Shown: positions 35,015 to 44,213 of the stretch, piece after piece
How the letters are laid out: each line of letters starts with the position of its first letter
Position numbering within the stretch: position 1 is the first letter of the stretch
Origin: Oscillatoriales cyanobacterium CG2_30_40_61
GTDB lineage: Bacteria > Cyanobacteriota > Cyanobacteriia > Cyanobacteriales > Microcoleaceae
Direction of reading: 5' to 3'
NCBI GenBank assembly: GCA_001873365.1
Contig: MNYZ01000084.1
Location: 1 to 64,000 of the forward strand
Length of the DNA: 64,000 nucleotides
The notes under the pieces: model-generated
The model's input: only the letters and a program-made list of their open reading frames with translations
What the model was told of the DNA's origin: nothing
Database searches by the model: none
Position numbers and translations under genes: made by a program

Positions 35015-36496
35015 ATGTCAGTTTTTCCTTCTGCAACTCCGTTATTGCAAGATCGCCAAGAACTGCATCGTTTTTTGTTAGAGTTTCAAAATTATGGATT
35101 AAAGGACTATCAGACTAAAATTCTGAGTATTGCCCATGAAATCCAATGGATTGATCCGTTAGCAATTTTACAGCAATTTTATCATCCTAATTTAATTCAT
35201 TTTTATTTTGAAAAACCTCAATTTGAGGAGTCATTTGTGGCGGTCGATACGGCTCTTAAATTCACAACAGCCGGAAAAAATAGGTTTTTTGAAGCCCAAA
35301 AATTTATTCAATCTTGTTTAGATAAAACCGTTATTATTGGTTCTAAAAATAGCCATTTACCTAAGCCTTATTTTTGCTGTAGTTTTACTTTCTTTGATCA
35401 ATATTTTAATCCTAATTTATTCTTAAATTCCCGAGAAAGTACCGCACTGGATCAAGAAAAAGTTTATTTTCCTCCTACTACCATATTTCTCCCTAAATGG
35501 CAAGTAATTAGAAAAAAAAATCGCTGTATTTTGATTGTTAATATTGTTTTAAAGAAAAACTCTAAAATTGAAAATATTTTGAGTGATGTTTGGTATAAAA
35601 GTCAACAAATTAATGGGTTAGAAACTACCTCAATTCCTTCTGTTACCAGTAAAACCTCTAGTTTATTATTAACCCACCAAGTCGAAACTGACCCTAAACC
35701 CTATTTACAGTTTAAACAGTCTGTGAATTCAGCTTTAGATTTAATTAAATCAAAATCTTTAAAAAAATTAGTCCTTTCTCAACCGATTGATGTGGTGGCT
35801 AAAACGCCATTTAATTTAATTCATTCTTTAAATAATTTAAGACTTTTATACCCCGATTGTTATATTTTTTCCACGGGTAATGGTAAGGGTCAACAGTTTA
35901 TTGGAGCTAGTCCAGAACGTTTAATTAGTCTGAAAAATAATCAATTAATTACTGATGCGTTAGCGGGGTCAGCCCCTCGCGGGAAAACACCAATAGAAGA
36001 TATTAATTTAGGTCAAGAATTACTCCATAGTGAAAAGAATTTGCGAGAACATCAAGTGGTAGTAGATTTTATTATCGAACGTTTATTAAGTTTGGGTTTA
36101 ACCCCAGATTTAACGGATTTACCTTGTTTAAGACAACTCACCAATATTCAACACCTTTGGACACCGATTAAATGTCAAGTTTCAACTAATATTCATCTCT
36201 TAGAAATATTATCACAATTACATCCAACTCCAGCAGTGGCGGGAACTCCTAGAGATATTGCTCAAAAACATATCCATTATTATGAAAGTTTTGATCGCTC
36301 TCTTTATGCCGCCCCCATTGGTTGGATTGATCATCAAGGAAATGGGGAATTTGTGGTGGGGATTCGTTCGGCTTTATTAGACGGAAATCGTGCTAGACTT
36401 TATGCAGGAGCCGGAATTGTTGCGGGTTCGGAACCGGAAAAAGAAGTAGCTGAAATTCAGTTAAAATTACAGGCTTTATTGAGAGCGTTAGTGTGA
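35015..36496 (+). CDS. menF: Isochorismate synthase
   Basis: A 493-aa chorismate-utilising enzyme. The C-terminal catalytic domain has KSLKKLVLSQPIDV (catalytic Lys), FIGASPERLISL, DALAGSAPRGKT, SEKNLREHQVVVDFI, LHPTPAVAGTPR and LYAGAGIVAGSEPEKE, all standard for isochorismate synthase. It converts chorismate to isochorismate as the first step of phylloquinone synthesis. I chose the ATG at 35015 (MSVFPSATPLL); an in-frame TTG lies five codons earlier. It is divergent from menA. Confidence 0.92.
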   Translation: MSVFPSATPLLQDRQELHRFLLEFQNYGLKDYQTKILSIAHEIQWIDPLAILQQFYHPNLIHFYFEKPQFEESFVAVDTALKFTTAGKNRFFEAQKFIQSCLDKTVIIGSKNSHLPKPYFCCSFTFFDQYFNPNLFLNSRESTALDQEKVYFPPTTIFLPKWQVIRKKNRCILIVNIVLKKNSKIENILSDVWYKSQQINGLETTSIPSVTSKTSSLLLTHQVETDPKPYLQFKQSVNSALDLIKSKSLKKLVLSQPIDVVAKTPFNLIHSLNNLRLLYPDCYIFSTGNGKGQQFIGASPERLISLKNNQLITDALAGSAPRGKTPIEDINLGQELLHSEKNLREHQVVVDFIIERLLSLGLTPDLTDLPCLRQLTNIQHLWTPIKCQVSTNIHLLEILSQLHPTPAVAGTPRDIAQKHIHYYESFDRSLYAAPIGWIDHQGNGEFVVGIRSALLDGNRARLYAGAGIVAGSEPEKEVAEIQLKLQALLRALV

Positions 36497-36504
36497 GGGG
36501 GAAT

Positions 36505-36711
36505 AGGGATCACAGATTTAAAGGGATTTCACGGATTTCACGGATTTTAATTTGTGTCATCTTCTTAAAAGGTAATGGGTAATGGCTAATAGAGAATAAA
36601 CTAATAACTGGTACGGGCGGGTTATGTTAGATTTTTGTTAATCACATAAATCTCGATGAACCCGCCCCTACAACTGTTAACTGATGACTGATAACTGATG
36701 ACTGATTTACG
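36505..36711. repeat. Three short repeat families ahead of thiL
   Basis: In order: CACGGATTT tandem units (about 36510-36550, as at 23434), a GGGCGGGTT...AACCCGCCCC hairpin (about 36612-36672, as at 31666-31834), and AACTGATGACTG units (about 36675-36706, as before aar). The last runs up to the thiL start codon. Together they replace any obvious promoter. Confidence 0.8.
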
Positions 36712-37725
36712 ATGCTAATTAAAGATATTGGAGAACAGGGTTTACTGGAAATTGTTAAGGGTTTTTGTCCCTCGGAAATTGTGGGGGATGATGCGGCAAT
36801 TGTATCAATTCCTGGGGATGAATCCTTAGTAATTACTACGGATATGTTAGTGGATGAAGTGCATTTTAGCGATCGCACTACATCAGCTTTTGATGTGGGT
36901 TGGCGTGGCGCTGCGGTTAACCTATCCGACCTGGCGGCTATGGGTGCTTTTCCCATCGGAATTACCGTCGCTTTAGGCATCACGGCAAATAAAACCGTTA
37001 GCTGGGTTGAACAACTTTATCAAGGATTAACTACCTGTTTAAATCAGTATCAGACCCCAATTGTGGGCGGGGATATTTGTCGGTCGGCGGTGACTTGTAT
37101 TTCTATTACCGCCTTTGGAAAAGTTAACCCAAAATTAGCAATTAGGCGTTCGGTTGCCCGTCCTGGGGATAAAATTATTGTGACTGGAGATCATGGGGAC
37201 TCCCGGGCTGGACTCGAATTACTCCTCCATCCCGAATTAGGAAGCGAATTAACTGCTGATCAGCGTTTATCCCTAATCCAAGCCCATCAACGACCCCAAC
37301 CCCGTCTGGATATTGTCCCGAAATTGCCAAGATTTTTAGACGCCCATCCCGACGCCACTATTGCGGGAATGGATAGTAGCGATGGACTAGCCGATGCGAT
37401 TGTCCAAATCTGTCGAGGAAGTCAAGTTGGGGCTAAAATCCAACGTCCTCAAATTCCGATATCTGAAGCCTTAAAAACCTTTGTTTCCCCGCAACAAGCC
37501 CTAGAATGGGCCCTATATGGTGGCGAAGACTTTCAACTGGTATTGTCCGTGACTGCTAATTTAGCTGAAATACTGATTCAACAATTAGGAACCACCGCCG
37601 CTATTATTGGCGAAATTACTGATAACCCAGATATTCTATTAATAGATGATGCTGAACCCTCAACCGTCGAAAAACTATCCTTGAGTCGAGGATTTCAGCA
37701 CTTTTCACCGATAACAGGCAGTTAA
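36712..37725 (+). CDS. thiL: Thiamine-monophosphate kinase
   Basis: A 337-aa PurM/ThiL-fold kinase. VGDDAAIVSIPGDESLVITTD contains the conserved Asp pair for Mg-ATP (quoted up to LVIT), DEVHFSDRTT, RGAAVNLSDLAAMGAFP, GGDICRSA, IAGMDSSDGLADAI and LYGGEDFQLV are all family motifs. It phosphorylates thiamine monophosphate to thiamine diphosphate. The start ATG follows directly on a dispersed repeat with no clear Shine-Dalgarno site. It converges on gap2. Confidence 0.92.
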   Translation: MLIKDIGEQGLLEIVKGFCPSEIVGDDAAIVSIPGDESLVITTDMLVDEVHFSDRTTSAFDVGWRGAAVNLSDLAAMGAFPIGITVALGITANKTVSWVEQLYQGLTTCLNQYQTPIVGGDICRSAVTCISITAFGKVNPKLAIRRSVARPGDKIIVTGDHGDSRAGLELLLHPELGSELTADQRLSLIQAHQRPQPRLDIVPKLPRFLDAHPDATIAGMDSSDGLADAIVQICRGSQVGAKIQRPQIPISEALKTFVSPQQALEWALYGGEDFQLVLSVTANLAEILIQQLGTTAAIIGEITDNPDILLIDDAEPSTVEKLSLSRGFQHFSPITGS

Positions 37726-37750
37726 AACCCTGCTTCTGTCCCAATTAAAT

Positions 37751-38770
37751 CTAGGCTTTCCAATTAGTAGCAACTAATTCGGCTAAATCAACCACCCGTT
37801 GACTATAACCCCATTCGTTGTCATACCAGGCGACCACTTTCACCATGTCGCCACCCATGACCATGGTTAAGCTGGCATCCACAATCGAAGAAGCATCATG
37901 TCCCTTGTAGTCAGAAGACACCAAAGGCAGATCGCTATATTCCAGAATCCCCTTCATCGGGCCTTCAGCAGCTTCTTTCAGAGCTAAATTAACTTCTTCA
38001 ACAAAGGTTGGCTTCTCCACCTGCACCACTAAATCCACAATAGAGACATTAGGAGTCGGAACCCGGAAAGCAATCCCGTTGAGTTTTCCTTTGAGTTCAG
38101 GAATAACTAAAGCAACGGCCTTGGCCGCACCCGTAGAAGTCGGAACAATATTAACCGCAGCGGCTCTCGCCCGACGGACATCACGGTGGCTGGCATCTAA
38201 AAGACGCTGATCTCCGGTGTAACTGTGGGTTGTGGTCATTGTGCCTTTGACAATGCCGAAGTTTTCATGCAGCACTTTGGCAAAAGGAGCTAAACAGTTG
38301 GTGGTACAACTAGCATTACTCAGAATCCGGTGTTGATCATGATTGTAGTCATGGTGATTCACACCCACCACAAAAGTATCCACCCCATCTCCCTTTCCAG
38401 GGGCTGTAATCAGGACTTTTTGGGCTCCGGCGGTAATATGTTTAGAAGCGCCTTCCTCGGTAATAAATACCCCGGTGGATTCAATAATTAAATCCACACC
38501 CCATTCTTTCCAAGGCAAATTTAATGGGTTACGATCAGAAACACATTTAATGGTTTTGCCATTGACCATAATGGAATTCTCATCGGCTTTGATATCAACG
38601 CCTTTGAGTGTGCCGAGCATGGAATCATATTTGAGCAAATGAGCATTGGTACTGGGATCGGAAGTATCATTGATGCCCACAAACTCTAAATTGCTATTTT
38701 CCCGGGTTAACCAGCAGCGTAAAACGTTACGTCCAATCCGTCCAAAACCGTTGATTGCGACCTTAATCAC
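37751..38770 (-). CDS. gap2: Glyceraldehyde-3-phosphate dehydrogenase, Gap2 (Calvin cycle) type
   Basis: A 339-aa enzyme. [17 protein letters not shown] is the cofactor-binding start, [15 protein letters not shown] holds the catalytic Cys, and [16 protein letters not shown] closes the protein. [20 protein letters not shown] in place of the glycolytic Gap1 sequence indicates the photosynthetic, NAD(P)H-dual Gap2/GapAB lineage. It serves the Calvin cycle and gluconeogenesis. There is no CP12-like C-terminal extension, as expected in cyanobacteria. A single-gene unit. Confidence 0.93.
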   Translation of the reverse strand: MIKVAINGFGRIGRNVLRCWLTRENSNLEFVGINDTSDPSTNAHLLKYDSMLGTLKGVDIKADENSIMVNGKTIKCVSDRNPLNLPWKEWGVDLIIESTGVFITEEGASKHITAGAQKVLITAPGKGDGVDTFVVGVNHHDYNHDQHRILSNASCTTNCLAPFAKVLHENFGIVKGTMTTTHSYTGDQRLLDASHRDVRRARAAAVNIVPTSTGAAKAVALVIPELKGKLNGIAFRVPTPNVSIVDLVVQVEKPTFVEEVNLALKEAAEGPMKGILEYSDLPLVSSDYKGHDASSIVDASLTMVMGGDMVKVVAWYDNEWGYSQRVVDLAELVATNWKA

Positions 38771-38954
38771 TTACTTTGTTCCTCCTAACAATGGCATTGC
38801 CCAAACTAGGCTAAAGTTTGACTAGATAGATGTTTCTATTGACCCCAATCATACCGTAAAGGCTGTCGCAATTTTCCAGACTATTTTTTAGTCGGGGTCG
38901 ATGATCACAGACATCAGACCGTTACAATGAAATAAATGGAGTCAAAGACATCTC

Positions 38955-40145
38955 ATGCAGGCAGGTTGGCGGATTGGATCGTTATTTGGAATTCCCTTCT
39001 TGATTGATTCTTCTTGGTTGGTGATTGTTGTGCTATTCACAGTTGCCAATCGCCAGAGTTATTTGGAGTGGGGGCAAACTTTATCTTGGGTTGCTGGGTT
39101 AGCTATTGCACTCTTGTTGTTTGCTTCGGTGTTATTACATGAACTGGGCCATAGTTTGGTCGCCCAATCCCAGGGAATTCGAGTCAACTCAATTACTCTG
39201 TTTTTGTTTGGGGGAGTCGCTGCGATTGACCAAGAATCAAAAACCCCCGGTCAAGCGTTTCAAGTGGCGATCGCTGGCCCCCTGGTGAGTTTTAGTTTAT
39301 TTTTTATTCTGAATCTGGTTGCCCAACTCTTACCAAATTCTAGTTTAATTTATTCTGTGGTTGGGGAATTAGCTCGAATTAATTTAGTTTTAGGAATATT
39401 TAATTTAATTCCGGGGTTACCCCTCGATGGCGGACAGGTACTTAAAGCCACGGTTTGGAAAATTACCGGAAATCGTTTAGCCGGAGTCCGTTGGGCGGCA
39501 AAAACCGGACAGTTTTTAGGAATTTTAGCAATTTCTTTGGGCTTATCTTCGGTTTTTTTAGCTAGAAGTTATGGCGGTTTATGGATTGCTTTAATCGGTT
39601 GGTTTGTCTTACAAAATGCGGCTTCCTATAATCGAGTTACCGATCTCCAAGAAGCTTTAGTTAATATTAAAGCCGGGGATACCATGACCAGGGAATTTCG
39701 AGTAGTCGATGCGGATTTGAGTTTACGTCAATTCGCCGATGAATATTTAATTGGAGTTGAGACGATTCCGGTGTATTTTGCATCTTCTAATGGTCGTTAT
39801 CGGGGGTTAGTTTCTGTAGAAGCCTTGCGGGTAATTGAGCGCGGTCAATGGGAAACTCAAACCTTAAATCAAATTCTTCAACCTCTAAATGAACTGATTA
39901 CGATATTGGAAAAAGCCTCCTTGGTGGAGGTGATTAATCTGATGGAAGACCAAGAATTGCGCCGAATTACGGTATTATCTCCCGCCGGATCTGTGGCTGG
40001 AATTATTGATCGCGGCGATGTGGTGCGAGCGGTCGCCAGCTATCTGAAAGTACCAATTCCCGAGGCTAATATTCGGCGGATTAAGGAAGAAGGAATTTAT
40101 CCTCCTGGTTTACCCTTAGCCAGTTTAGCTAAGACCATGGTTTAA
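38955..40145 (+). CDS. Site-2 protease (M50) family membrane protein with CBS domains
   Basis: A 396-aa protein. The N-terminal half has six hydrophobic segments. The zinc site is LLHELGHSLVAQS (HExxH, about residue 62), and the third ligand is in NLIPGLPLDGGQVLK. The C-terminal half (about 235-380) holds two CBS-like repeats (TMTREFRVVDADLSLRQF and ITVLSPAGSVAGIIDRGDVV) that usually bind adenosine nucleotides. This is the common cyanobacterial RIP family with a soluble sensor half. Substrate unknown. It starts with ATG, alone in its unit. Confidence 0.88.
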   Translation: MQAGWRIGSLFGIPFLIDSSWLVIVVLFTVANRQSYLEWGQTLSWVAGLAIALLLFASVLLHELGHSLVAQSQGIRVNSITLFLFGGVAAIDQESKTPGQAFQVAIAGPLVSFSLFFILNLVAQLLPNSSLIYSVVGELARINLVLGIFNLIPGLPLDGGQVLKATVWKITGNRLAGVRWAAKTGQFLGILAISLGLSSVFLARSYGGLWIALIGWFVLQNAASYNRVTDLQEALVNIKAGDTMTREFRVVDADLSLRQFADEYLIGVETIPVYFASSNGRYRGLVSVEALRVIERGQWETQTLNQILQPLNELITILEKASLVEVINLMEDQELRRITVLSPAGSVAGIIDRGDVVRAVASYLKVPIPEANIRRIKEEGIYPPGLPLASLAKTMV

Positions 40146-40328
40146 CCCCTAAAATATAGATTAGTTTATGTCCTAATTTTCGGAGTAATTGCTATAGTTG
40201 GACAGTGCGATCGCTGATTCTGAAAATGTCAATCAGGAGGACGTTTTCTCAAGCGATCGTTGCAAGTTTTAATCACATTGCCCATGCTATTAATCTGAAT
40301 TTAATTAATAGAATTTTGGATATAAATT

Positions 40329-40634
40329 ATTGTTGGATCATGGTTAATGGTTCATACTATTTTTGCTATCCATTATGCTCATAAATATTATCAAGACCAT
40401 AAAACTCTCAGTGATTCTCCAGCAGGAGGACTGGATTTTCCCGAAGATATTGAGCCGGACTACTGGGATTTTTTATATTTTTCTTTTGTAATTGGCATGA
40501 CCAGTCAAGTTTCAGATGTACAAATTACATCGCAGTCATTAAGGCGTTTATCGCTATTTCATAGTATTCTTTCCTTTTTCTTTAATACCGTAATTGTGGC
40601 GATGACTATTAATATTATTGCTGGTTTAATTTAA
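40329..40634 (+). pseudogene. C-terminal remnant of a DUF1345 membrane protein
   Basis: The open frame from the ATG at 40347 codes for 95 aa that read as the end of a DUF1345 protein: MVHTIFAIHYAHKYY, DYWDFLYFSFVIGMTSQVSD and FFFNTVIVAMTINIIAGLI. Full-length members are about twice as long with extra N-terminal membrane helices. The homologous frame can be followed upstream of the ATG (IIVGSWL) until a stop at 40323, showing that the ATG is internal to the original gene. The 5' half is missing from the preceding 180 bases. I call it a decayed gene; expression as a short membrane protein is possible. Confidence 0.7.
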
Positions 40635-40656
40635 TAGAACTCCATATAAAATAAAT

Positions 40657-40686
40657 GCGATCGCCTCTTTTAAAAAAAGCGATCGC
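40657..40686. repeat. Hairpin made from two HIP1 octamers
   Basis: Two GCGATCGC octamers flank CTCTTTTAAAAAAA. Because the octamer is self-complementary the two copies can pair, with extra pairing in the spacer. An almost identical unit lies inverted at 46854-46884. It follows the DUF1345 remnant. Confidence 0.85.
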
Positions 40687-40710
40687 ACTTTTAACCCTTA
40701 AAAAATTTCC

Positions 40711-40842
40711 TCATTCGATGACTTGAGTTTGCAAAGTGTTGGGGGTTTGTGCGGAGGTAATTATTGTCCAAATAGGAGTAATTAAAATCGCAATTACCAG
40801 AAGAATAAATACAGAATATTTTTTGAGGATGTTCATAACCAT
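40711..40842 (-). CDS. Possible small membrane or secreted peptide
   Basis: A 43-aa frame reading MVMNILKKYSVFILLVIAIL, then ITPIWTIITSAQTPNTLQ and TQVIE. It has a basic start, one strong hydrophobic segment (about residues 11-28) and a polar tail with an Ala-x-Ala-like TSAQT that could be a signal peptidase site. I do not recognise it. It lies in a gap with repeats and has no clear ribosome site, so it may not be translated. Confidence 0.35.
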   Translation of the reverse strand: MVMNILKKYSVFILLVIAILITPIWTIITSAQTPNTLQTQVIE

Positions 40843-41007
40843 GGGGATGAATACACAATTAACTCAATTTTTAGTATTATAGCAACTATAGCAAGTTACA
40901 TAAATTACCTCAAATCACAAAAATATTCGAGGCAAGACGCGCCTCATCGGTGTCAACTTTAAGGTTAAAAATAGGTAATCAAACCACAATTCCCTTGATC
41001 TGATCCC

Positions 41008-41097
41008 AAGTCAATGATCCCCCCTAACCCCTATTAAAAACGGGAGAACACGAGATCAAAGTCCCCCTTGGGAAGGGGGATTTAGGGGGATCTAATC
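41008..41097. repeat. GATCCCCC...GGGGGATCTAATC repeat block
   Basis: ATGATCCCCCCTAACCCC and AAGGGGGATTTAGGGGGATC form an imperfect inverted repeat. It is the same family as at 12749-12930 and 28197-28353. Nothing else is visible in the gap before rsmH. Confidence 0.85.
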
Positions 41098-41195
41098 TGG
41101 GCTGTAATCACCAGTTTTTGGCGTTAAGTTGACACTAATAGCCGCGCCTTACTCTAACAAGGAAATCTAGGTTTTTTTAGGGTTAATAATCGTGA

Positions 41196-42107
41196 TTATT
41201 CTATGATCTTTCGTTCTGCTAATCTTAATTTAGCTGAACGAGAACGATGATTATTATTCAGTTCATCGGGTTGGGGTTGAATCGGTTTTTTAGTTAATAC
41301 CTGTAAAATAGGAGACTCTTTGAACCGATGTTTAACGATTCTATCTTCTAAACTATGAAAACTAATCACCCCAATTCTACCTCCAGGTTTTAACCAATAT
41401 GGCGCTTGATCTATAAATTTTTCTAAACAAGTTAACTCTTGATTTACCGCAATTCTTAATGCTTGAAAAACCCGGGTAGCCGGATGAATTCGTCCATGAC
41501 GATAACTCGCCGGAACACAACCGCCGATCGCATAAGCTAAATCCGTTGTAGTTTGAAATGGTCGTTTTTCCACAATTCGTTTAGCAATTCGTCTCGATAA
41601 TCTTTCTTCACCATAATCATGAAAAATATCCGCTAATTGCTTCTCATCCCAATGGTTAATAATCTCCGCCGCCGTTAAAGATTGTTGTTGATTCATTCGC
41701 ATATCTAAGGGGGCGGTATGGCGAAAACTAAACCCTCTTTCTGGTTGATCAAACTGATAGGAACTTACCCCTAAATCCGCGATAATTCCATCAAATTGTT
41801 GGGATTTTGGGTTATATTGGGTAAAGTTTCCTTGCCAAAATTGCACCCTTTCCAAGAAAGAAGGATCTGCTTGTTCAAATTTAACCCGGGCGGCGGCGAT
41901 CGCTTCTTGATCCTGATCAATTGCTGTTAACTGGATATTCTCCCCCGCCTGCAACAATAACAAACTATGTCCGCCACCGCCAACGGTTGCATCCAGATAT
42001 TCTCCCCTCGCCCGAATTTCTAACCCCGCAATTAATTCCCGACTCAATACGGGAATATGGACAAAGGAGGTTTGGGTATTTTCTTCCACTGTTTCGATTT
42101 CAGACAA
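41196..42107 (-). CDS. rsmH: 16S rRNA (cytosine(1402)-N4)-methyltransferase
   Basis: A class I methyltransferase of about 303 aa. [29 protein letters not shown] (SAM site), [28 protein letters not shown] and [17 protein letters not shown] are the MraW/RsmH signature. It methylates C1402 of 16S rRNA. The start is uncertain: I use the TTG at 42107 ([10 protein letters not shown]), though the frame opens further upstream. Its 5' region overlaps an imperfect direct repeat whose second copy lies at 44115-44147. The upstream two-gene cassette on the same strand ends only 26 nt before this start. Confidence 0.9.
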   Translation of the reverse strand: MSEIETVEENTQTSFVHIPVLSRELIAGLEIRARGEYLDATVGGGGHSLLLLQAGENIQLTAIDQDQEAIAAARVKFEQADPSFLERVQFWQGNFTQYNPKSQQFDGIIADLGVSSYQFDQPERGFSFRHTAPLDMRMNQQQSLTAAEIINHWDEKQLADIFHDYGEERLSRRIAKRIVEKRPFQTTTDLAYAIGGCVPASYRHGRIHPATRVFQALRIAVNQELTCLEKFIDQAPYWLKPGGRIGVISFHSLEDRIVKHRFKESPILQVLTKKPIQPQPDELNNNHRSRSAKLRLAERKIIE

Positions 42108-42125
42108 TGTAACTATTCCTATAAT
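42093..42125. repeat. Left copy of imperfect 33-nt direct repeat flanking the ATPase/nuclease cassette
   Basis: The segment runs from TTCGATTTCAGAC to TATTCCTATAAT and includes the presumed rsmH start codon. It matches 44115-44147 at 28 of 33 positions by eye. The orientation is the same in both copies. Confidence 0.75.
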
Positions 42126-42133
42126 CAATAATG

Positions 42134-42568
42134 TTAGCTTAAGCAATAAGTATAAGTCATATTCTTAAATTCTAATTTAGCATTATATTTATTTTTGAAA
42201 TCTTTCTTAAACTTTTGAATTTCAGGTGTTGTAAGAGGGCATCGAGTTGATATAATAATACAAACCTTTTCTTGTTTAACTGGGTCATCAGAAAGCTTTT
42301 TGATGGTTGCTTCGAGTTGTTCAATGGCGTGCGAAATTTTAGACCCTTTAAGCTCAATATAGATTTCTATAACTTTTTTGACATCCTGTTGATCAGGAAT
42401 AACCAGATAATCACAACGCAAACCTTCTTTAATGGCACATCCATCAACCTCAATTACACAAACTTTAAATTGATTCGGATTTTCAATAACTAATTTACTC
42501 TTATTTTCTGCAAGAGGTATTAGTTGATTAGATGAAGTTTTTTCGCACTCTGGAAAACGCTTTTTCAT
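42134..42568 (-). CDS. Small PD-(D/E)XK-like nuclease partner of an AAA ATPase
   Basis: A 144-aa protein. [16 protein letters not shown] followed by [19 protein letters not shown] gives Asp (about 55) then Glu-x-Lys (about 72-74), the PD-(D/E)XK order, with a following amphipathic helix. Upstream, [15 protein letters not shown] and downstream, [16 protein letters not shown] form the expected strands. No other domain is present. It starts 7 nt after the stop of the ATPase gene, so the two form an operon. I infer a nuclease effector controlled by the ATPase. An inactive or RNA-directed role is possible. I do not recognise a named family. Confidence 0.6.
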   Translation of the reverse strand: MKKRFPECEKTSSNQLIPLAENKSKLVIENPNQFKVCVIEVDGCAIKEGLRCDYLVIPDQQDVKKVIEIYIELKGSKISHAIEQLEATIKKLSDDPVKQEKVCIIISTRCPLTTPEIQKFKKDFKNKYNAKLEFKNMTYTYCLS

Positions 42569-42575
42569 ATCGCAC

Positions 42576-43862
42576 TTAAATCAGGTCAAGAAGTTGATCA
42601 AATTCCATAGCTAATTCTTCAGAAACAGAGTCAATAATATTAGTATCAATTAATCCCGTTTCTTCCGATATAATGGATTGACATGAACCATCCATTAAAG
42701 AATAAACCCCTACATCTTCTGTTAACAATGCTTTATGGCGAGGAACAATTTTTTCTAATTTTTTGATCACTTCATCATTAGCATCCTGATAAATTAAACC
42801 CGCTTGTAGTAAATTGTTAGTGGCGGTTAAAATATAGGGACTATGGGTTGTAATAAAAAATTGAAGATTATCAGAATTAGAGTTAAAAACAGTAGCAATT
42901 AATTCAACAATATGTTTTTGGGCTGTAGGAAAAATATGGGCTTCTGGTTCTTCAATATATATAGTTTGACCTCTACCAATAGTTTGTAAAAATGGCACTG
43001 TAGATAATATAACTACTAATGGTAGTGTTTCTTGTTGACCTGATGAGCAAATAGAAATACTAATTTTTCTACCATCTAAAGTTTTTAAAAAATCTTCTCC
43101 TTTTTCATCAAAATATTGACCACATAAAATTTTTTCAACTAAGGGTTTAATTTTCTGCTTCATGAGCTTTTCGTCTTCCATTTCCAATTCATTTCCCGAA
43201 GCAAATTCATTGATTTTAATATGTAATTCTTTGATAAATTCATAAAATAAGCCGAAATTTTCAATAAATGGATCTAATGAATTATTATTGGATAAAACAG
43301 AAAAAATATTTTTTTGTAGATGGGCAAAAAAAGAACGCACTGCGGGTATAAAATTTTGATAAAATGTAGATTCTTTACCCAACTTATTTTCAAAATAGTT
43401 CATTATTTGTGACCGAGTTTCATTATTAAATCCAGAAGGATCATAGGGTATATTTTCAATTTTTTCCTTTTGTCTCTTACGAAAAATTTTTCGTAAATCT
43501 GAAAGAGCCGATTTATATAAATCAGAGTAGTCAATTACAATAGTATATTTAGAATGATTTCGAGATATTTGTATAAAATCATGATTGATTTCATACCTCA
43601 GAACAAAATCATAATTTCCCCAAGATTTAGGGGGAAAATACTCTTTAAACTTATGGGAGCAAGATGAATCTAACTGACGTTTTGTTCTATCATTTTCAAC
43701 AGCTTTAATTAGCTCAGAGACAAACTCTTTAAAATAAAATAATAATTTGGCACAGACACTCTTACCACTGGCTTGAGGGCCAATCATAATATTAATCTTC
43801 TTAACCTCTATTTCTAAGTGTTCAATTCCAGCAAAGTTGTCTATAATTAATTTTTCAACCAT
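42576..43862 (-). CDS. AAA_15/OLD-type ATPase, putative defence ATPase
   Basis: A 428-aa SMC/ABC-like ATPase. Walker A is MIGPQASGKSVCAKLLFYF (GPQASGKS at 28-35), the signature-like motif is ISICSSGQQETLPLVVIL, Walker B is TIYIEEPEAHIFP and the H-loop is FFITTHSPYIL. The large helical insertion between Walker A and signature replaces a coiled coil. I chose the ATG at 43862 (MVEKLIIDNFAGIEHLEIE). OLD-type enzymes carry a C-terminal Toprim, which is absent here; the partner gene supplies a separate nuclease. The two-gene form recalls PARIS and Septu, but the partner is neither a DUF4435 Toprim nor HNH. Confidence 0.75.
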   Translation of the reverse strand: MVEKLIIDNFAGIEHLEIEVKKINIMIGPQASGKSVCAKLLFYFKEFVSELIKAVENDRTKRQLDSSCSHKFKEYFPPKSWGNYDFVLRYEINHDFIQISRNHSKYTIVIDYSDLYKSALSDLRKIFRKRQKEKIENIPYDPSGFNNETRSQIMNYFENKLGKESTFYQNFIPAVRSFFAHLQKNIFSVLSNNNSLDPFIENFGLFYEFIKELHIKINEFASGNELEMEDEKLMKQKIKPLVEKILCGQYFDEKGEDFLKTLDGRKISISICSSGQQETLPLVVILSTVPFLQTIGRGQTIYIEEPEAHIFPTAQKHIVELIATVFNSNSDNLQFFITTHSPYILTATNNLLQAGLIYQDANDEVIKKLEKIVPRHKALLTEDVGVYSLMDGSCQSIISEETGLIDTNIIDSVSEELAMEFDQLLDLI

Positions 43863-43895
43863 TGTGCAGCCTTTTCTTATTAATAACTTCAACAA

Positions 43896-44213
43896 TTTTA
43901 ACGGGTCGTGTGTTCATAGACTATTTTCAATAGATATAAATTAATAAAATTGCGATCGCTAACACCCTAATCCTCTATCCTACACCAACTAAGAAACCGG
44001 GTTTCTCAGCTAATTTAATGGATAAAATCAAAATTCTATTTCAGAAACCCGCTTTCTAGGGAAGTCCAGACCCTTGCCAGGGACAAAAGGCTCTTGAGTA
44101 TTTTTTGCTAAGACTTCGATCTCAGACTATCCAAGTATTCCTATAATATTAAGCAATTGAAACAAAAATCCCAAGAAATCCATAAATCCGCGTTAGGGAA
44201 CACCGATAAAAGT
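43896..44213. other. Cassette upstream region and ndhH leader with repeats
   Basis: It holds two arms of the AGAAACCGGGTTTCT family (43992-44006 and, with a change, 44043-44057) and the right copy of the 33-nt direct repeat (44115-44147). No gene is visible. It must contain promoters for the ATPase gene and for ndhH. Confidence 0.65.
44115..44147. repeat. Right copy of imperfect 33-nt direct repeat
   Basis: It runs from TTCGATCTCAGAC to TATTCCTATAAT and differs from 42093-42125 at five positions. In the left copy this sequence covers the start of rsmH. Here it is a non-coding remnant about 65 bases before ndhH. Confidence 0.75.

Noticed and set aside
36642-36983. 113-aa minus-strand frame over the start of thiL
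   Set aside because: It is antisense to conserved ThiL motifs and has unlikely composition.
42134-43862. Identification of the ATPase/nuclease pair as PARIS, Septu or Gabija
   Set aside because: The partner shows a D...ExK pattern, not DUF4435/Toprim, HNH or UvrD-like helicase, so none of these names fits from sequence alone.
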